Assembly (NCBI GenBank): GCA_051208045.1
Contig: JBPJFY010000002.1
Location: forward strand, 372,001-436,000
DNA from: LZORAL124-50-18 sp051208045
Lineage (GTDB): Bacteria > Pseudomonadota > Gammaproteobacteria > Pseudomonadales > Oleiphilaceae
Length of the DNA: 64,000 nucleotides
Direction: 5' to 3'
A program made the translations under genes and the position numbers. Below, one piece after another: positions 1 to 8,239 of this stretch (position 1 is the stretch's first letter; each line of letters opens with the position of its first letter). A model generated the notes under the pieces. That model was given only the letters and a program-made list of their open reading frames with translations. It had not been told where the DNA came from and did not search any database.

Positions 1-868
1 TCGGTGGGTTGATGGGCGAAGGCAAGTCGCCCTCGATAAGAATGTGCTCACGCTTCGCTTCGACGTCCGGGTCCGGAATCGGCACAGCAGAGATCAACGC
101 CTGGGTGTAGGGATGTTTCGGTGTGCGGTACAGATCCTCACTGCTGGCTACTTCCATAACCCGCCCCAGATAGAGCACCATCACACGGTCACTGATGTGT
201 TTCACCACGCTCAGGTCGTGGGCGATGAAAATTAGTGACAGGCCCATTTCCCGCTGCAACTTCATCAGCAGGTTGATTACCTGAGCCTGAATGGAGACAT
301 CCAGTGCAGAGACCGGTTCATCACAGATGATCATTTTGGGTTCCAGAATCAGCGCACGGGCGATTCCGATTCGTTGGCACTGGCCGCCGGAAAATTCGTG
401 CGGGTAGCGGTTGATCTGATTCGGGTGCAGGCCGACCTTGACCATCATCGCTTTTACTTTTTCCTTGCGCTCCGCTGAGGGCATTGCAGGGAAGTGGGTT
501 TTCAGGGGTTCCGCGATGATGTCGCCCACCGTGAGTCGCGGGGACAGGGAGGCCAGAGGGTCCTGAAATACCATCTGGAACTGCTTGCGACGGGTGCGCA
601 TGGCTTTATGGTTGAGTTGACGCAGGTCTTCTCCCAGCCACAAGATCTTACCCTCCTGGCTGGGAATCATGCCCATAATGGCGCGTGCCAACGTGGATTT
701 GCCGCAGCCGGATTCCCCGACGATGCCCAGTGTTTCTCCGGCGGCGAGGTCAAAGCTGATGTGATTGACCGCCTTAAGCTTGAGCGGTTTTGTCCAGGGC
801 CAGGCGTTCTTGGGAATGATGTCAAACTCGACTTTCAGGTCGGAAACTTGAAGAATGTGCTCGCTCAT
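1..868 (-). CDS. oppF: Oligopeptide ABC transporter ATP-binding protein (OppF-type), C-terminus cut by window edge
   Basis: This is one of the two cytoplasmic ATPases that power a binding-protein-dependent oligopeptide importer. The start is the ATG at 868, which shares 4 bases (ATGA) with the stop of the OppD-type gene upstream. About 289 codons are visible: a Walker A (GIVGESGCGKST, about residue 46), an ABC signature (SGGQCQRI), a Walker B (IICDEPVSALDVS) and the C-terminal oligopeptide/dipeptide extension (GDLPSPINPP) typical of OppF/DppF. Only the last few dozen residues, including the expected Cys-rich end, lie beyond base 1. It is the last visible gene of a minus-strand oppABCDF-like operon. 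The family is certain; opp rather than dpp is inferred from gene order. Confidence 0.93.
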   Translation of the reverse strand, partial: MSEHILQVSDLKVEFDIIPKNAWPWTKPLKLKAVNHISFDLAAGETLGIVGESGCGKSTLARAIMGMIPSQEGKILWLGEDLRQLNHKAMRTRRKQFQMVFQDPLASLSPRLTVGDIIAEPLKTHFPAMPSAERKEKVKAMMVKVGLHPNQINRYPHEFSGGQCQRIGIARALILEPKMIICDEPVSALDVSIQAQVINLLMKLQREMGLSLIFIAHDLSVVKHISDRVMVLYLGRVMEVASSEDLYRTPKHPYTQALISAVPIPDPDVEAKREHILIEGDLPSPINPP

Positions 869-1848
869 GCCGACTCCTTGATGTTCAATTCAGTAATGGA
901 TTTGTGACAGGCGCGGAGTCGTCCTGCATCGACGGTTTCAATGTCAGGCATTTGTGCCTTACAGGTGTCGCTGGCTAATGCGCAGCGCTCGCAAAATGGG
1001 CAGCCGGCAGGCAAACTCAATAAATTGGGTGGATTACCGGGAATCGTGGCCAATTCACTGTCATCAGCATCCAGCCGGGGAACGGCATTCAACAGGCCTC
1101 GGGTGTAAGGATGCGTGGGGGTGCGGAATAACTCCCGTGTGCTGCCATACTCCATCATTCGCCCGCCATACATGACCAGCGTATTGTCGCAGGAGCCTGC
1201 AACAATGCCCAGGTCATGGGTGATGAGAATAATCGCCATCTGGAACTCTTTCTGCAGGTCTTTGAGCAGCTCCATGATTTGCGCCTGCACCGTCACATCC
1301 AGTGCGGTGGTGGGTTCGTCGGCAATCAGCAGGTCTGGCTTGCACAGCAGCGACATGGCGATCATCACTCGCTGTCGCATCCCGCCTGAGAATTCATGCG
1401 GATACATGGTCACGCGATTCGACGCTTCAGGAATGCGTACGGCATCCAGCATGCGGATGCTTTCCTGAATGGCGGCCTTTTTGGTCATGCCTTTATGGAG
1501 CATCAGAACTTCGGCCATTTGCTCACTGATCTTCATGTAGGGATTCAGTGAGGTCATAGGGTCCTGGAAAATGATGCCGATTTTGTTCGCGCGAATGCGG
1601 TTCAATACCGCCTCCGGCTGCCCTAACAGCTCCTGACCGTCAAACGTGACGCTGCCGGAAACGGTGGCGTTGTGCGCGAGTAACCCCATCAGGGAAAACG
1701 CCGCCTGGCTTTTGCCTGCGCCAGATTCCCCTACGATGCCAAGCGTCTGGCCTTTCTCCAGGGTGTAACTTAATCCGTTGACGGCGCGCACGACGCCATC
1801 GGGTGTGCTGAAACTGATTTCGAGATTGTTTACCGCTAACATGGTCAT
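865..1848 (-). CDS. oppD: Oligopeptide ABC transporter ATP-binding protein (OppD-type)
   Basis: This 327-residue ATPase partners with the OppF-type ATPase that follows it. It shows a Walker A (GIVGESGAGKSQ, near residue 40), a Q-loop region (IIFQDPMTSLNP), the signature SGGMRQRVMIAMSL near residue 155, a Walker B (LLIADEPTTALDVT) and a Cys-rich C-terminal peptide-transporter extension (CPFCERC...DTC), the pattern that can bind an Fe-S cluster in this family. The 4-base overlap with the next gene suggests translational coupling. Gene length and order match OppD/DppD. The transported peptides cannot be told from sequence. Confidence 0.94.
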   Translation of the reverse strand: MTMLAVNNLEISFSTPDGVVRAVNGLSYTLEKGQTLGIVGESGAGKSQAAFSLMGLLAHNATVSGSVTFDGQELLGQPEAVLNRIRANKIGIIFQDPMTSLNPYMKISEQMAEVLMLHKGMTKKAAIQESIRMLDAVRIPEASNRVTMYPHEFSGGMRQRVMIAMSLLCKPDLLIADEPTTALDVTVQAQIMELLKDLQKEFQMAIILITHDLGIVAGSCDNTLVMYGGRMMEYGSTRELFRTPTHPYTRGLLNAVPRLDADDSELATIPGNPPNLLSLPAGCPFCERCALASDTCKAQMPDIETVDAGRLRACHKSITELNIKESA

Positions 1849-1862
1849 GATGATCGTTCCCC

Positions 1863-2786
1863 TTATCTGTCTTTGGGGTCTAGCGCATCACGCAGACCAT
1901 CGCCAAGAAAGTTAAAACAAAACAGTGTGATGACGAGAAACGCCATGGGGTAGATCAGCGTCCAGGGTGCGGTGCGCATGTTGCCTGCGCCCTCGGAAAT
2001 CAATGCGCCCCAGGAGGTGTGCGGTTCACTCACTCCCAGGCCCAGGAAGGAAATAAAGGACTCGAACAGAATCATTTCCGGCACCAGCAGTGTGGCATAC
2101 ACCACGACCAGCCCCAGAACGTTGGGCACAATGTGGCGAATGACGATGATGAAGGGGGACACCCCGATCGCTACCGCGGATTCGATGTATTCCTTATGCT
2201 TCAAACTCAGCGCCTGTCCCCGCACAATACGGGCCATGCTCAGCCAGCTCACTGCGCCGATAGCGACAAAGATGAGCAGTACATTACGCCCGAAAATCGC
2301 CATCAGAACGATGACCAGAAACATAAAGGGGAATGCGCTGAGCACTTCCAGCGTACGCATCATGATGCTGTCCACGCGGCCACCCACATAGCCGGAAATG
2401 GCACCATAGATGGTGCCGATGAACACCGCCACAAATGCACCCATGAAGCCGACCATCAGGGAGATACGGCTGCCCTGGATGGTGCGCTGATACAGGTCAC
2501 GACCGACCGGGTCCAGCCCAAAATAGTGACCATTCTCCATACTGGGCGCTCCTTGCTCTTCGATGTTCCCCAGTGCAGACCAGTCAATCTTTTCAAAGTC
2601 CCAAGGGGACAGGTATTGGCCAAACGCCGAAAACAGAATCAGGATGGCCAGCAAAACGAGACTGGCCACGGCCGCTTTGTGGGTCATGAATCGACGCAGC
2701 GCGTCCTGCCAAAGGCTGCGTCCTTCGATGCCTTGCATGTTGTCCGCCAGGGCTTCCATGGCTTTGTTTTTGGAAGAAAAAATCAT
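1863..2786 (-). CDS. oppC: Oligopeptide ABC transporter permease (OppC-type)
   Basis: This is the inner-membrane permease subunit of the peptide importer, 307 residues from the chosen start. The frame opens at 2840, but that would overlap the upstream permease gene. The ATG at 2786 (MIFSSKNKAMEAL) follows a clear GAGGAGAG ribosome site and lies 10 bp after the previous stop. An N-terminal OppC-type TM helix (about residues 35-55) is followed by the GLDPVGRDLYQR segment typical of OppC/DppC, then five hydrophobic segments, with the EAA coupling loop (EYIESAVAIGVSPFIII). It pairs with OppB to form the pore. Confidence 0.93.
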   Translation of the reverse strand: MIFSSKNKAMEALADNMQGIEGRSLWQDALRRFMTHKAAVASLVLLAILILFSAFGQYLSPWDFEKIDWSALGNIEEQGAPSMENGHYFGLDPVGRDLYQRTIQGSRISLMVGFMGAFVAVFIGTIYGAISGYVGGRVDSIMMRTLEVLSAFPFMFLVIVLMAIFGRNVLLIFVAIGAVSWLSMARIVRGQALSLKHKEYIESAVAIGVSPFIIVIRHIVPNVLGLVVVYATLLVPEMILFESFISFLGLGVSEPHTSWGALISEGAGNMRTAPWTLIYPMAFLVITLFCFNFLGDGLRDALDPKDR

Positions 2787-2796
2787 GGTGCTCTCC

Positions 2797-3717
2797 TCAG
2801 TACCGAACCCGTGGGTCCAGGTAGGTGTACAGAATGTCAACGATGGCGTTAAACACGATGGTCAGCACGCCTACAAGAATGGTGACGCCAAGAATCAGCG
2901 AATAATCGCGATTGATTGCGCCGTTGACAAAATGCTGGCCGATGCCGCCGGTGGAGAACACCTGGTCCACAATGACGGAGCCGGTGATGATGCCGACAAA
3001 GGCCGGACCGAGGTAGGAAACGACAGGAATCATGGCAGGCTTGAGCGCATGCCGCGTGATAATGGTGCGCCAGGGCAATCCTTTGGCTTTAGCGGTGCGG
3101 ATAAACGGGCTATGCAGGGTTTCAATCATGCTGCCTCGAGTAATTCGCGCGACCTGAGCGATATAGGAAGTGGCCATGGCCACGATAGGGAGGGCGATGT
3201 ATTCCAGCTTGCCACCTTCCCAACCGCCGCCGGGCAACCATTTCAGTTCCACCGCGAAAATCAGTACCAGCAGCGGGGCTAGTACAAAGTTGGGGAACAC
3301 AACCCCGGTCATGGCGGCGGTCATCACGGTATAGTCCTGCCACCTGTTTTGCCTGAGTGCAGCCCATATCCCGATGGCGACCCCGATCACCACCACAAAG
3401 AAGAAGGACCACAGTCCAATATAAGCAGAGCGGGGAAAACTGGCCGAAATCAGTTCGTTGACCGTGTAATCCCGGTACCGGAATGAGGGACCAAAGTCGC
3501 CCTGGACAATATTGCTCAGGTAAATAAAGAATTGCTGATAGCCGGGTTTGTCGAGGTCATATCGGGCCTCGATGTTTTTCATGACCGCTTCGGGCAGGTT
3601 TCGTTCGGCGGTGAACGGGCCGCCCGGGGCCGAGTGCATAAGCACAAAGGAAATAAGAATCAGAATAATGACGGTCGGAATCGCTACTGCGATGCGTCGT
3701 AGAATAAAGTTTAACAT
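2797..3717 (-). CDS. oppB: Oligopeptide ABC transporter permease (OppB-type)
   Basis: This is the second inner-membrane permease, 306 residues from the ATG at 3717 (MLNFILRRIAVAIPT). An in-frame start at 3753 would lie inside the hairpin downstream of oppA, so 3717 is preferred. Visible features are the N-terminal TM helix, the SFVLMHSAPGGPF segment typical of OppB/DppB, the EAA loop (FIRTAKAKGLPWRTIITRHAL) and the conserved C-terminus ending DPRVRY. It is followed directly by oppC. The family is clear. Confidence 0.94.
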   Translation of the reverse strand: MLNFILRRIAVAIPTVIILILISFVLMHSAPGGPFTAERNLPEAVMKNIEARYDLDKPGYQQFFIYLSNIVQGDFGPSFRYRDYTVNELISASFPRSAYIGLWSFFFVVVIGVAIGIWAALRQNRWQDYTVMTAAMTGVVFPNFVLAPLLVLIFAVELKWLPGGGWEGGKLEYIALPIVAMATSYIAQVARITRGSMIETLHSPFIRTAKAKGLPWRTIITRHALKPAMIPVVSYLGPAFVGIITGSVIVDQVFSTGGIGQHFVNGAINRDYSLILGVTILVGVLTIVFNAIVDILYTYLDPRVRY

Positions 3718-3749
3718 GGTGCACACTACTACCGGGTGAAAAAGAAAAA

Positions 3750-3772
3750 GCACTGCCCGGATAGGGCAGTGC
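3750..3772 (-). terminator. Hairpin between oppA and oppB, likely attenuating terminator
   Basis: A perfect 9-bp stem (3750-3758 with 3764-3772, 5-base loop) lies 61 bp past the oppA stop and just before oppB. Read on the minus strand it is followed by two T5 runs (CTTTTTCTTTTTC). This fits a leaky intrinsic terminator or mRNA-stabilising hairpin that keeps the binding protein more abundant than the membrane subunits, which is common in such operons. Leakiness is inferred. Confidence 0.75.
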
Positions 3773-3832
3773 GATTACCAAAAAGCCTGCACGTCCGGAT
3801 CGCAAACGTGCCAGCTGTTTTTTGACTCGAAC

Positions 3833-5536
3833 TCAGTCAGCTTTGATGTACATGTCTTTGCTGTACAAATTGTTTTGCGGGTTGTCCACGGCGTAGCCCA
3901 CGGTGTTTTTGCTGACCAGCGCTACATTGGTGTAGAAGTAAATGGGAATGACCGGGAACTCATCTGCTACAATGGCCTCTGCTGCGGTGTAGTTGGTGTT
4001 GGGGTCGGCTTCGAATCGGGCGTCATCGAGCAGTTTGTCGTAGTCGAGGTTGCTCCACTTGCCATCGTTATTGCCACTGTTGGTGGTAATGAGGCTCAGG
4101 AAAGTGGATGCTTCATTGTAGTCGCCGATCCAGCCGTACCGGCCCACTTCAAAGTTACCGGCCTTCTTTTCAGACAGGTAGGTTTTCCACTCCATATTTA
4201 CAGGGGAAACCTCTACGCCCAGCTTTTCTTTCCACATCTGGCTCATGGCAACCGCAATGGCCTTGTGTCCTTCGTTTGTGTTGTACAGCAGCTCGAACTT
4301 GAGTGGATTGTCTTTGTTAAAGCCGGCTTCGTTCAGTAGTTTGATGGCTGCTTCATCACGTTGCGCCTGGGTCCAGTTTGCCCAGTCCGGCTTGGGGGCT
4401 TCAAAACCAGCGATATAGAAAGGGGTCAAATTGTATGCCGGAATCTGTCCTGCCTTGGTAATATGTTTGACGATAATGTCTCGATCCACCGCGAGTGTCA
4501 GCGCTTTACGAATGCGCACGTCGGAGAACATGGGCTTCTCCATGTTGAATTGGTACATGTAGGTGCCGAGCATGGGAGAAATCTTAAGCTCATCCTTGCG
4601 CTCACGCTTCATGCGATCCATTTGTGATACCGGTACTGAGTTGGTGAAATGCAGTTCACCCGCTTCAAAACGTTGTAGCTCTGCTCCATCATCTTCGATC
4701 GGCAAATACACGACCTCATCAATGATGGTGTTGGCGTTGTTCCAGTAGTTAGGATTCCGTACCACGACCATTTTTTCGCCAACACTCCAGTCTTTGAGTT
4801 GATAAGCTCCGTTGGAAACAATGTTACCCGGCTTGGTCCAGTTGCTGCCGTGTTTCTCAACAGCCTGACGGGGTGTGGGAAACATGGTGTAATGGGAGGT
4901 CATGATCGCCAGATAGGGGATGGGGGCCGTCAGTTTAATTTCCAGCGTATGATCATCCAACGCTTTCACGCCGAGCTCGGTCGGGGCCATTTTTCCGTTA
5001 ATGATCTCCGTCGCATTCACGATGCTGGCGATTTCCAGGTAATAGGCATAGTTGGACGCCAGGTTCGGGTCGACCGCGCGCTGCCAGGCGTAAACAAAGT
5101 CATGCGCGGTGACGGGTGCACCGTCGGTCCATTTAGCGTCCTGTCTCAAGTTGAACACCCATACACGGTTGCCCTCTTTCGCTTCCCAGGAGGTTGCCAT
5201 GGCAGGCAATACTTCACCCTTTGGGCCACTGTTGGTTAAGCCTTCGAACAGGTCACGGACGATATGCCCACCCACGGAACCTTCCACGAGTTGTGGGTCG
5301 ATGGAGCCGGGTTCCGCGCCATTGCCGCGTACCAGCACCTGTTTTTCCGCCAGCGCGTCACCAGTGACAGGATGCTTTTTCAGTTCTTTCGCTGGTTTGC
5401 TGGCAGGTGCTTCGACTTTCGCTGCAGATTCAGGCGTCGCACTGGATTCTTCCCGGCCACAGCCGGAAAGTGTCACAGACAGCGCCAGGACCCAACCGAG
5501 TAACACCCGTGAGTTCATGCTCATTATTGTATTCAT
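3833..5536 (-). CDS. oppA: Oligopeptide ABC transporter substrate-binding lipoprotein (OppA-type)
   Basis: This 567-residue periplasmic peptide-binding protein feeds the downstream permeases. The N-terminus is a lipoprotein signal peptide with lipobox LSGC, so the mature protein starts at the Cys near residue 26 and is membrane anchored. A low-complexity Glu/Pro/Lys linker follows, then a full SBP_bac_5 domain (RGNGAEPGSIDPQLVEGSVG, the family signature region, and SWEAKEGNRVWVFNLR). Three Met codons lie close together (5536, 5524, 5518). The first has an AAGGA about 11 bases upstream and is used. It heads the minus-strand opp operon, facing the yej operon. Confidence 0.94.
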   Translation of the reverse strand: MNTIMSMNSRVLLGWVLALSVTLSGCGREESSATPESAAKVEAPASKPAKELKKHPVTGDALAEKQVLVRGNGAEPGSIDPQLVEGSVGGHIVRDLFEGLTNSGPKGEVLPAMATSWEAKEGNRVWVFNLRQDAKWTDGAPVTAHDFVYAWQRAVDPNLASNYAYYLEIASIVNATEIINGKMAPTELGVKALDDHTLEIKLTAPIPYLAIMTSHYTMFPTPRQAVEKHGSNWTKPGNIVSNGAYQLKDWSVGEKMVVVRNPNYWNNANTIIDEVVYLPIEDDGAELQRFEAGELHFTNSVPVSQMDRMKRERKDELKISPMLGTYMYQFNMEKPMFSDVRIRKALTLAVDRDIIVKHITKAGQIPAYNLTPFYIAGFEAPKPDWANWTQAQRDEAAIKLLNEAGFNKDNPLKFELLYNTNEGHKAIAVAMSQMWKEKLGVEVSPVNMEWKTYLSEKKAGNFEVGRYGWIGDYNEASTFLSLITTNSGNNDGKWSNLDYDKLLDDARFEADPNTNYTAAEAIVADEFPVIPIYFYTNVALVSKNTVGYAVDNPQNNLYSKDMYIKAD

Positions 5537-6073
5537 GTGGCGTTAAATCCTTGTTCAAGTTGAATTGGGTTCATAGCTGCTCCCTGGAAAACAACCTGGG
5601 GGCCCGGCGAGTACGTGCTTATACGGCCTTTTATCAGGTACGCGGGCGACACTGGAACTCATTTTCTGTCCAGATGGAATGCGCGGCTGATTTCATCAAA
5701 CGGGTGAGCAGATATGCTGAGGAGGGATTGTAGGGGGAACGCTGCGAGAGAGCAAATGATTGATGAAAATGTGTTCGAGTTCCCCGATGGTTTGACCCAC
5801 ATGCTGCCTGCTGCTCAACAGAATCTGTGAATTGGGTGGATTATTGAACGCTGAGTAATGTTTTTCCTGAAAAATTGGAGTATCCTGTTCGGCTTGTTCT
5901 CGCATCATCGAAACCGCCGGGTTTCACATGTGATCATGTATGAACAAGCCCTGGTCCGCTTTATACTTTCCAGTCCGATACTTATATCGATGTAGCGCTC
6001 CTTGGCGAATCGTTGCCATACGAAAAGAACAGCCCATAACGATAAAAAAGAGAGTTAGATCCCGAGGTTTATT
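5537..6073. promoter_or_regulatory. Divergent opp/yej intergenic region, no gene seen
   Basis: About 540 bases separate two divergently transcribed peptide-importer operons. The short open frames here lack coding character and ribosome sites. The region must hold the oppA promoter (minus) and the yejB promoter (plus). I did not find a convincing consensus promoter pair or a long inverted repeat. A GAGG at 6064-6067 serves the TTG start of yejB. Confidence 0.5.
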
Positions 6074-7099
6074 TTGCTGACATACGTGCTTCAGCGATTG
6101 CTGATTATGATCCCAACGTTTTTGGGAGCCACTTTGATTGTTTTCTCCATGACGCGCTTTGTGCCTGGAGGGCCCGTCGATAAAATTATCATGGAAAGTT
6201 CGGCCATGGCGGTGGAGGGACACGGTTCCCAAGGGGCCTCCCGTGCCAATCAGGGGTTGTCGGACGACCAGATTGAACAGTTGAAAGCCTTTTATGGGCT
6301 CGACAAGCCCGTGCACGTGGCCTACGTGGAATGGCTGTCGAACCTCGTCAAGTTTGATCTGGGAGAGTCCACGCGATACTTCGAGCCTGTCTGGGAAATG
6401 ATAAAAGAGCGATTACCGATTTCGATCTTTTTTGGGTTCGCGACCTTCCTCATCAGTTATCTCATCTCGATTCCCCTCGGGGTAATAAAAGCAATCAAGC
6501 ACAACTCACTCACAGACAATGCTTCGTCGGTGTTGATCTTTATCGGGTTTGCTGTGCCTGCGTATATCGTCGGTATCTTCCTGTTAACTGCGTTTTCCTT
6601 TCATCTCGAATGGTTCCCCATGGGCGGATTCCGGGATGAAGATTGGGAAGATTTTATCTTCTGGGAAGGGATGGTCGATATTGTCTGGCATTGTACGCTG
6701 CCGCTCATCTGTTATGTCATCGGTGAGTTTGCCGTGCTCACGCTTACCATGAAAAACAGTATGATGGAGAATCTGTCCGCCGATTATGTGCGTACAGCGG
6801 TGGCGAAAGGGTTGCCGTTTAATGTCGCCGTATTGAGGCATGCGTTCCGCAACAGTCTGATTCCCATTGCGGCGCACTTTGGTAACCTGTTGACGGCATT
6901 TCTGGCCGGCTCCTTCCTGATAGAGGTGGTGTTTAATATTAATGGTATCGGTTTGCTGGGCTATGAGTCGCTGGTGGAGAGAGACTATCCAGTGGTGATG
7001 GGCATACTGGCGGTGACCACGTTGCTTTTCCTCATTGGAAACCTGTTGTCGGACATCCTCGTCGCGCTGGTTGATCCGCGTGTTAAGTATGGGAGTTAA
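6074..7099 (+). CDS. yejB: Microcin C/peptide ABC transporter permease YejB
   Basis: This 341-residue inner-membrane permease begins MLTYVLQRLLIMIPT, matching the conserved YejB N-terminus, and continues with TRFVPGGPVDKII. The start is a TTG at 6074 with GAGG seven bases upstream; no ATG gives the conserved N-terminus. Six hydrophobic segments and the EAA loop (YVRTAVAKGLPFNVAVLRHA) are present, and the protein ends DPRVKYGS. In E. coli YejABEF imports peptides and the antibiotic microcin C. Its stop overlaps the next start by one base (TAATG). Confidence 0.92.
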   Translation: MLTYVLQRLLIMIPTFLGATLIVFSMTRFVPGGPVDKIIMESSAMAVEGHGSQGASRANQGLSDDQIEQLKAFYGLDKPVHVAYVEWLSNLVKFDLGESTRYFEPVWEMIKERLPISIFFGFATFLISYLISIPLGVIKAIKHNSLTDNASSVLIFIGFAVPAYIVGIFLLTAFSFHLEWFPMGGFRDEDWEDFIFWEGMVDIVWHCTLPLICYVIGEFAVLTLTMKNSMMENLSADYVRTAVAKGLPFNVAVLRHAFRNSLIPIAAHFGNLLTAFLAGSFLIEVVFNINGIGLLGYESLVERDYPVVMGILAVTTLLFLIGNLLSDILVALVDPRVKYGS

Positions 7100-8151
7100 T
7101 GCATATGTGGCAAATTAACCCTCAAACGGTCAAGAAACTGCGTCGATTCAAATCCATCAAGCGCGGCTACTACTCCTTTGTTTTGCTTTTCGGCATGATC
7201 GCGTTGTCTTTGGTGGCCGAGTTGCTGGTCAACAGCAAGGCACTCATGGTGAAATACGACGGAAGTTATTATTTTCCGACCTATTCAGATGTGATCCCTG
7301 GCGATCAGTTTGGTTTGTCCTATCGCTATGCCACGAACTACCGTGAACTGAAAGCCAAGTTTGATCAGGACGGCGGCGACAATTGGGTGCTCATGCCGAT
7401 TGTTCCCTGGGATCCGTTTGAGCAGGACTATCAGGAAGGCAGTTATCCGCCCTACGCACCGGACAGTGAATCCGGTCACTACCTGGGTACCGACAAGAAC
7501 GGTCGTGATGTGTTGGCGCGTATTGTCTATGGCTTTCGCATTGCGATTACGTTTGCGTTCCTTTCGATGGGGGTGTGCTTTGCCCTTGGCGTCACCATTG
7601 GTTGTGCCATGGGGTACCTGGGTGGGCGCTTTGATCTGATTGTTCAGCGTGGAATCGAAATCTGGAGTCTGGTGCCCTTTCTCTACATCATTATGATTGT
7701 GGCCTCGATCGTTCAGCCCGGATTACCGGCATTAACCGGATTGTTCATCCTGTTTGGCTGGATGGGTATTACCTGGTATATGCGCTCGCTTACCTACAAG
7801 GAAAAGGCAAGAGAGTACGTGGCTGCGGCACATGCGCTGGGCGCGTCGGACTGGCGTATCATCTTTAATCATATTTTGCCCAATACCATTGTCATGATCG
7901 TCACGCTGGCGCCGTTCTTTGTGGTAACGGCCATCAGTGCGTTGACGGCGTTGGACTACCTGGGATTTGGTTTACGACCCCCGACGCCGAGCTGGGGTGA
8001 GTTGTTGTTACAGGGGCGTAGCCGTCTGGATGCCATTTGGATCGTGAGTTCGGTGGTCACGGCGATCGTGGTGGTACTCACGCTGGTGCAGTTTATTGGT
8101 GAGGCAATTCGCGAGGCGTTTGACCCCAAGCGGTATACCCAGTATCGATGA
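7099..8151 (+). CDS. yejE: Microcin C/peptide ABC transporter permease YejE
   Basis: This is the second Yej permease, 350 residues. After the N-terminal TM helix it has the long periplasmic loop seen in YejE (GSYYFPTYSDVIPGDQFG and YPPYAPDSESGHYLGTDKNG), followed by five further TM segments and the EAA loop (EYVAAAHALGASDWRIIF). The C-terminus DPKRYTQYR resembles YejE orthologues. Either the ATG at 7099 or the one at 7105 could initiate. It is translationally coupled to yejB by a one-base overlap. Confidence 0.92.
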   Translation: MHMWQINPQTVKKLRRFKSIKRGYYSFVLLFGMIALSLVAELLVNSKALMVKYDGSYYFPTYSDVIPGDQFGLSYRYATNYRELKAKFDQDGGDNWVLMPIVPWDPFEQDYQEGSYPPYAPDSESGHYLGTDKNGRDVLARIVYGFRIAITFAFLSMGVCFALGVTIGCAMGYLGGRFDLIVQRGIEIWSLVPFLYIIMIVASIVQPGLPALTGLFILFGWMGITWYMRSLTYKEKAREYVAAAHALGASDWRIIFNHILPNTIVMIVTLAPFFVVTAISALTALDYLGFGLRPPTPSWGELLLQGRSRLDAIWIVSSVVTAIVVVLTLVQFIGEAIREAFDPKRYTQYR

Positions 8152-8239
8152 TATTGGCCGAGAGAAAACTGAACACCAGGCGTGCAGGGCGTAGTAGTGG
8201 CCTTTGGGGCTCTGAAAGAAACAACTGAGAGGAAAAACA

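Noticed and set aside
5696..5908. A 70-codon minus-strand open frame between the opp and yej operons
   Set aside because: No ribosome site, no family resemblance and composition typical of non-coding DNA in a promoter region.
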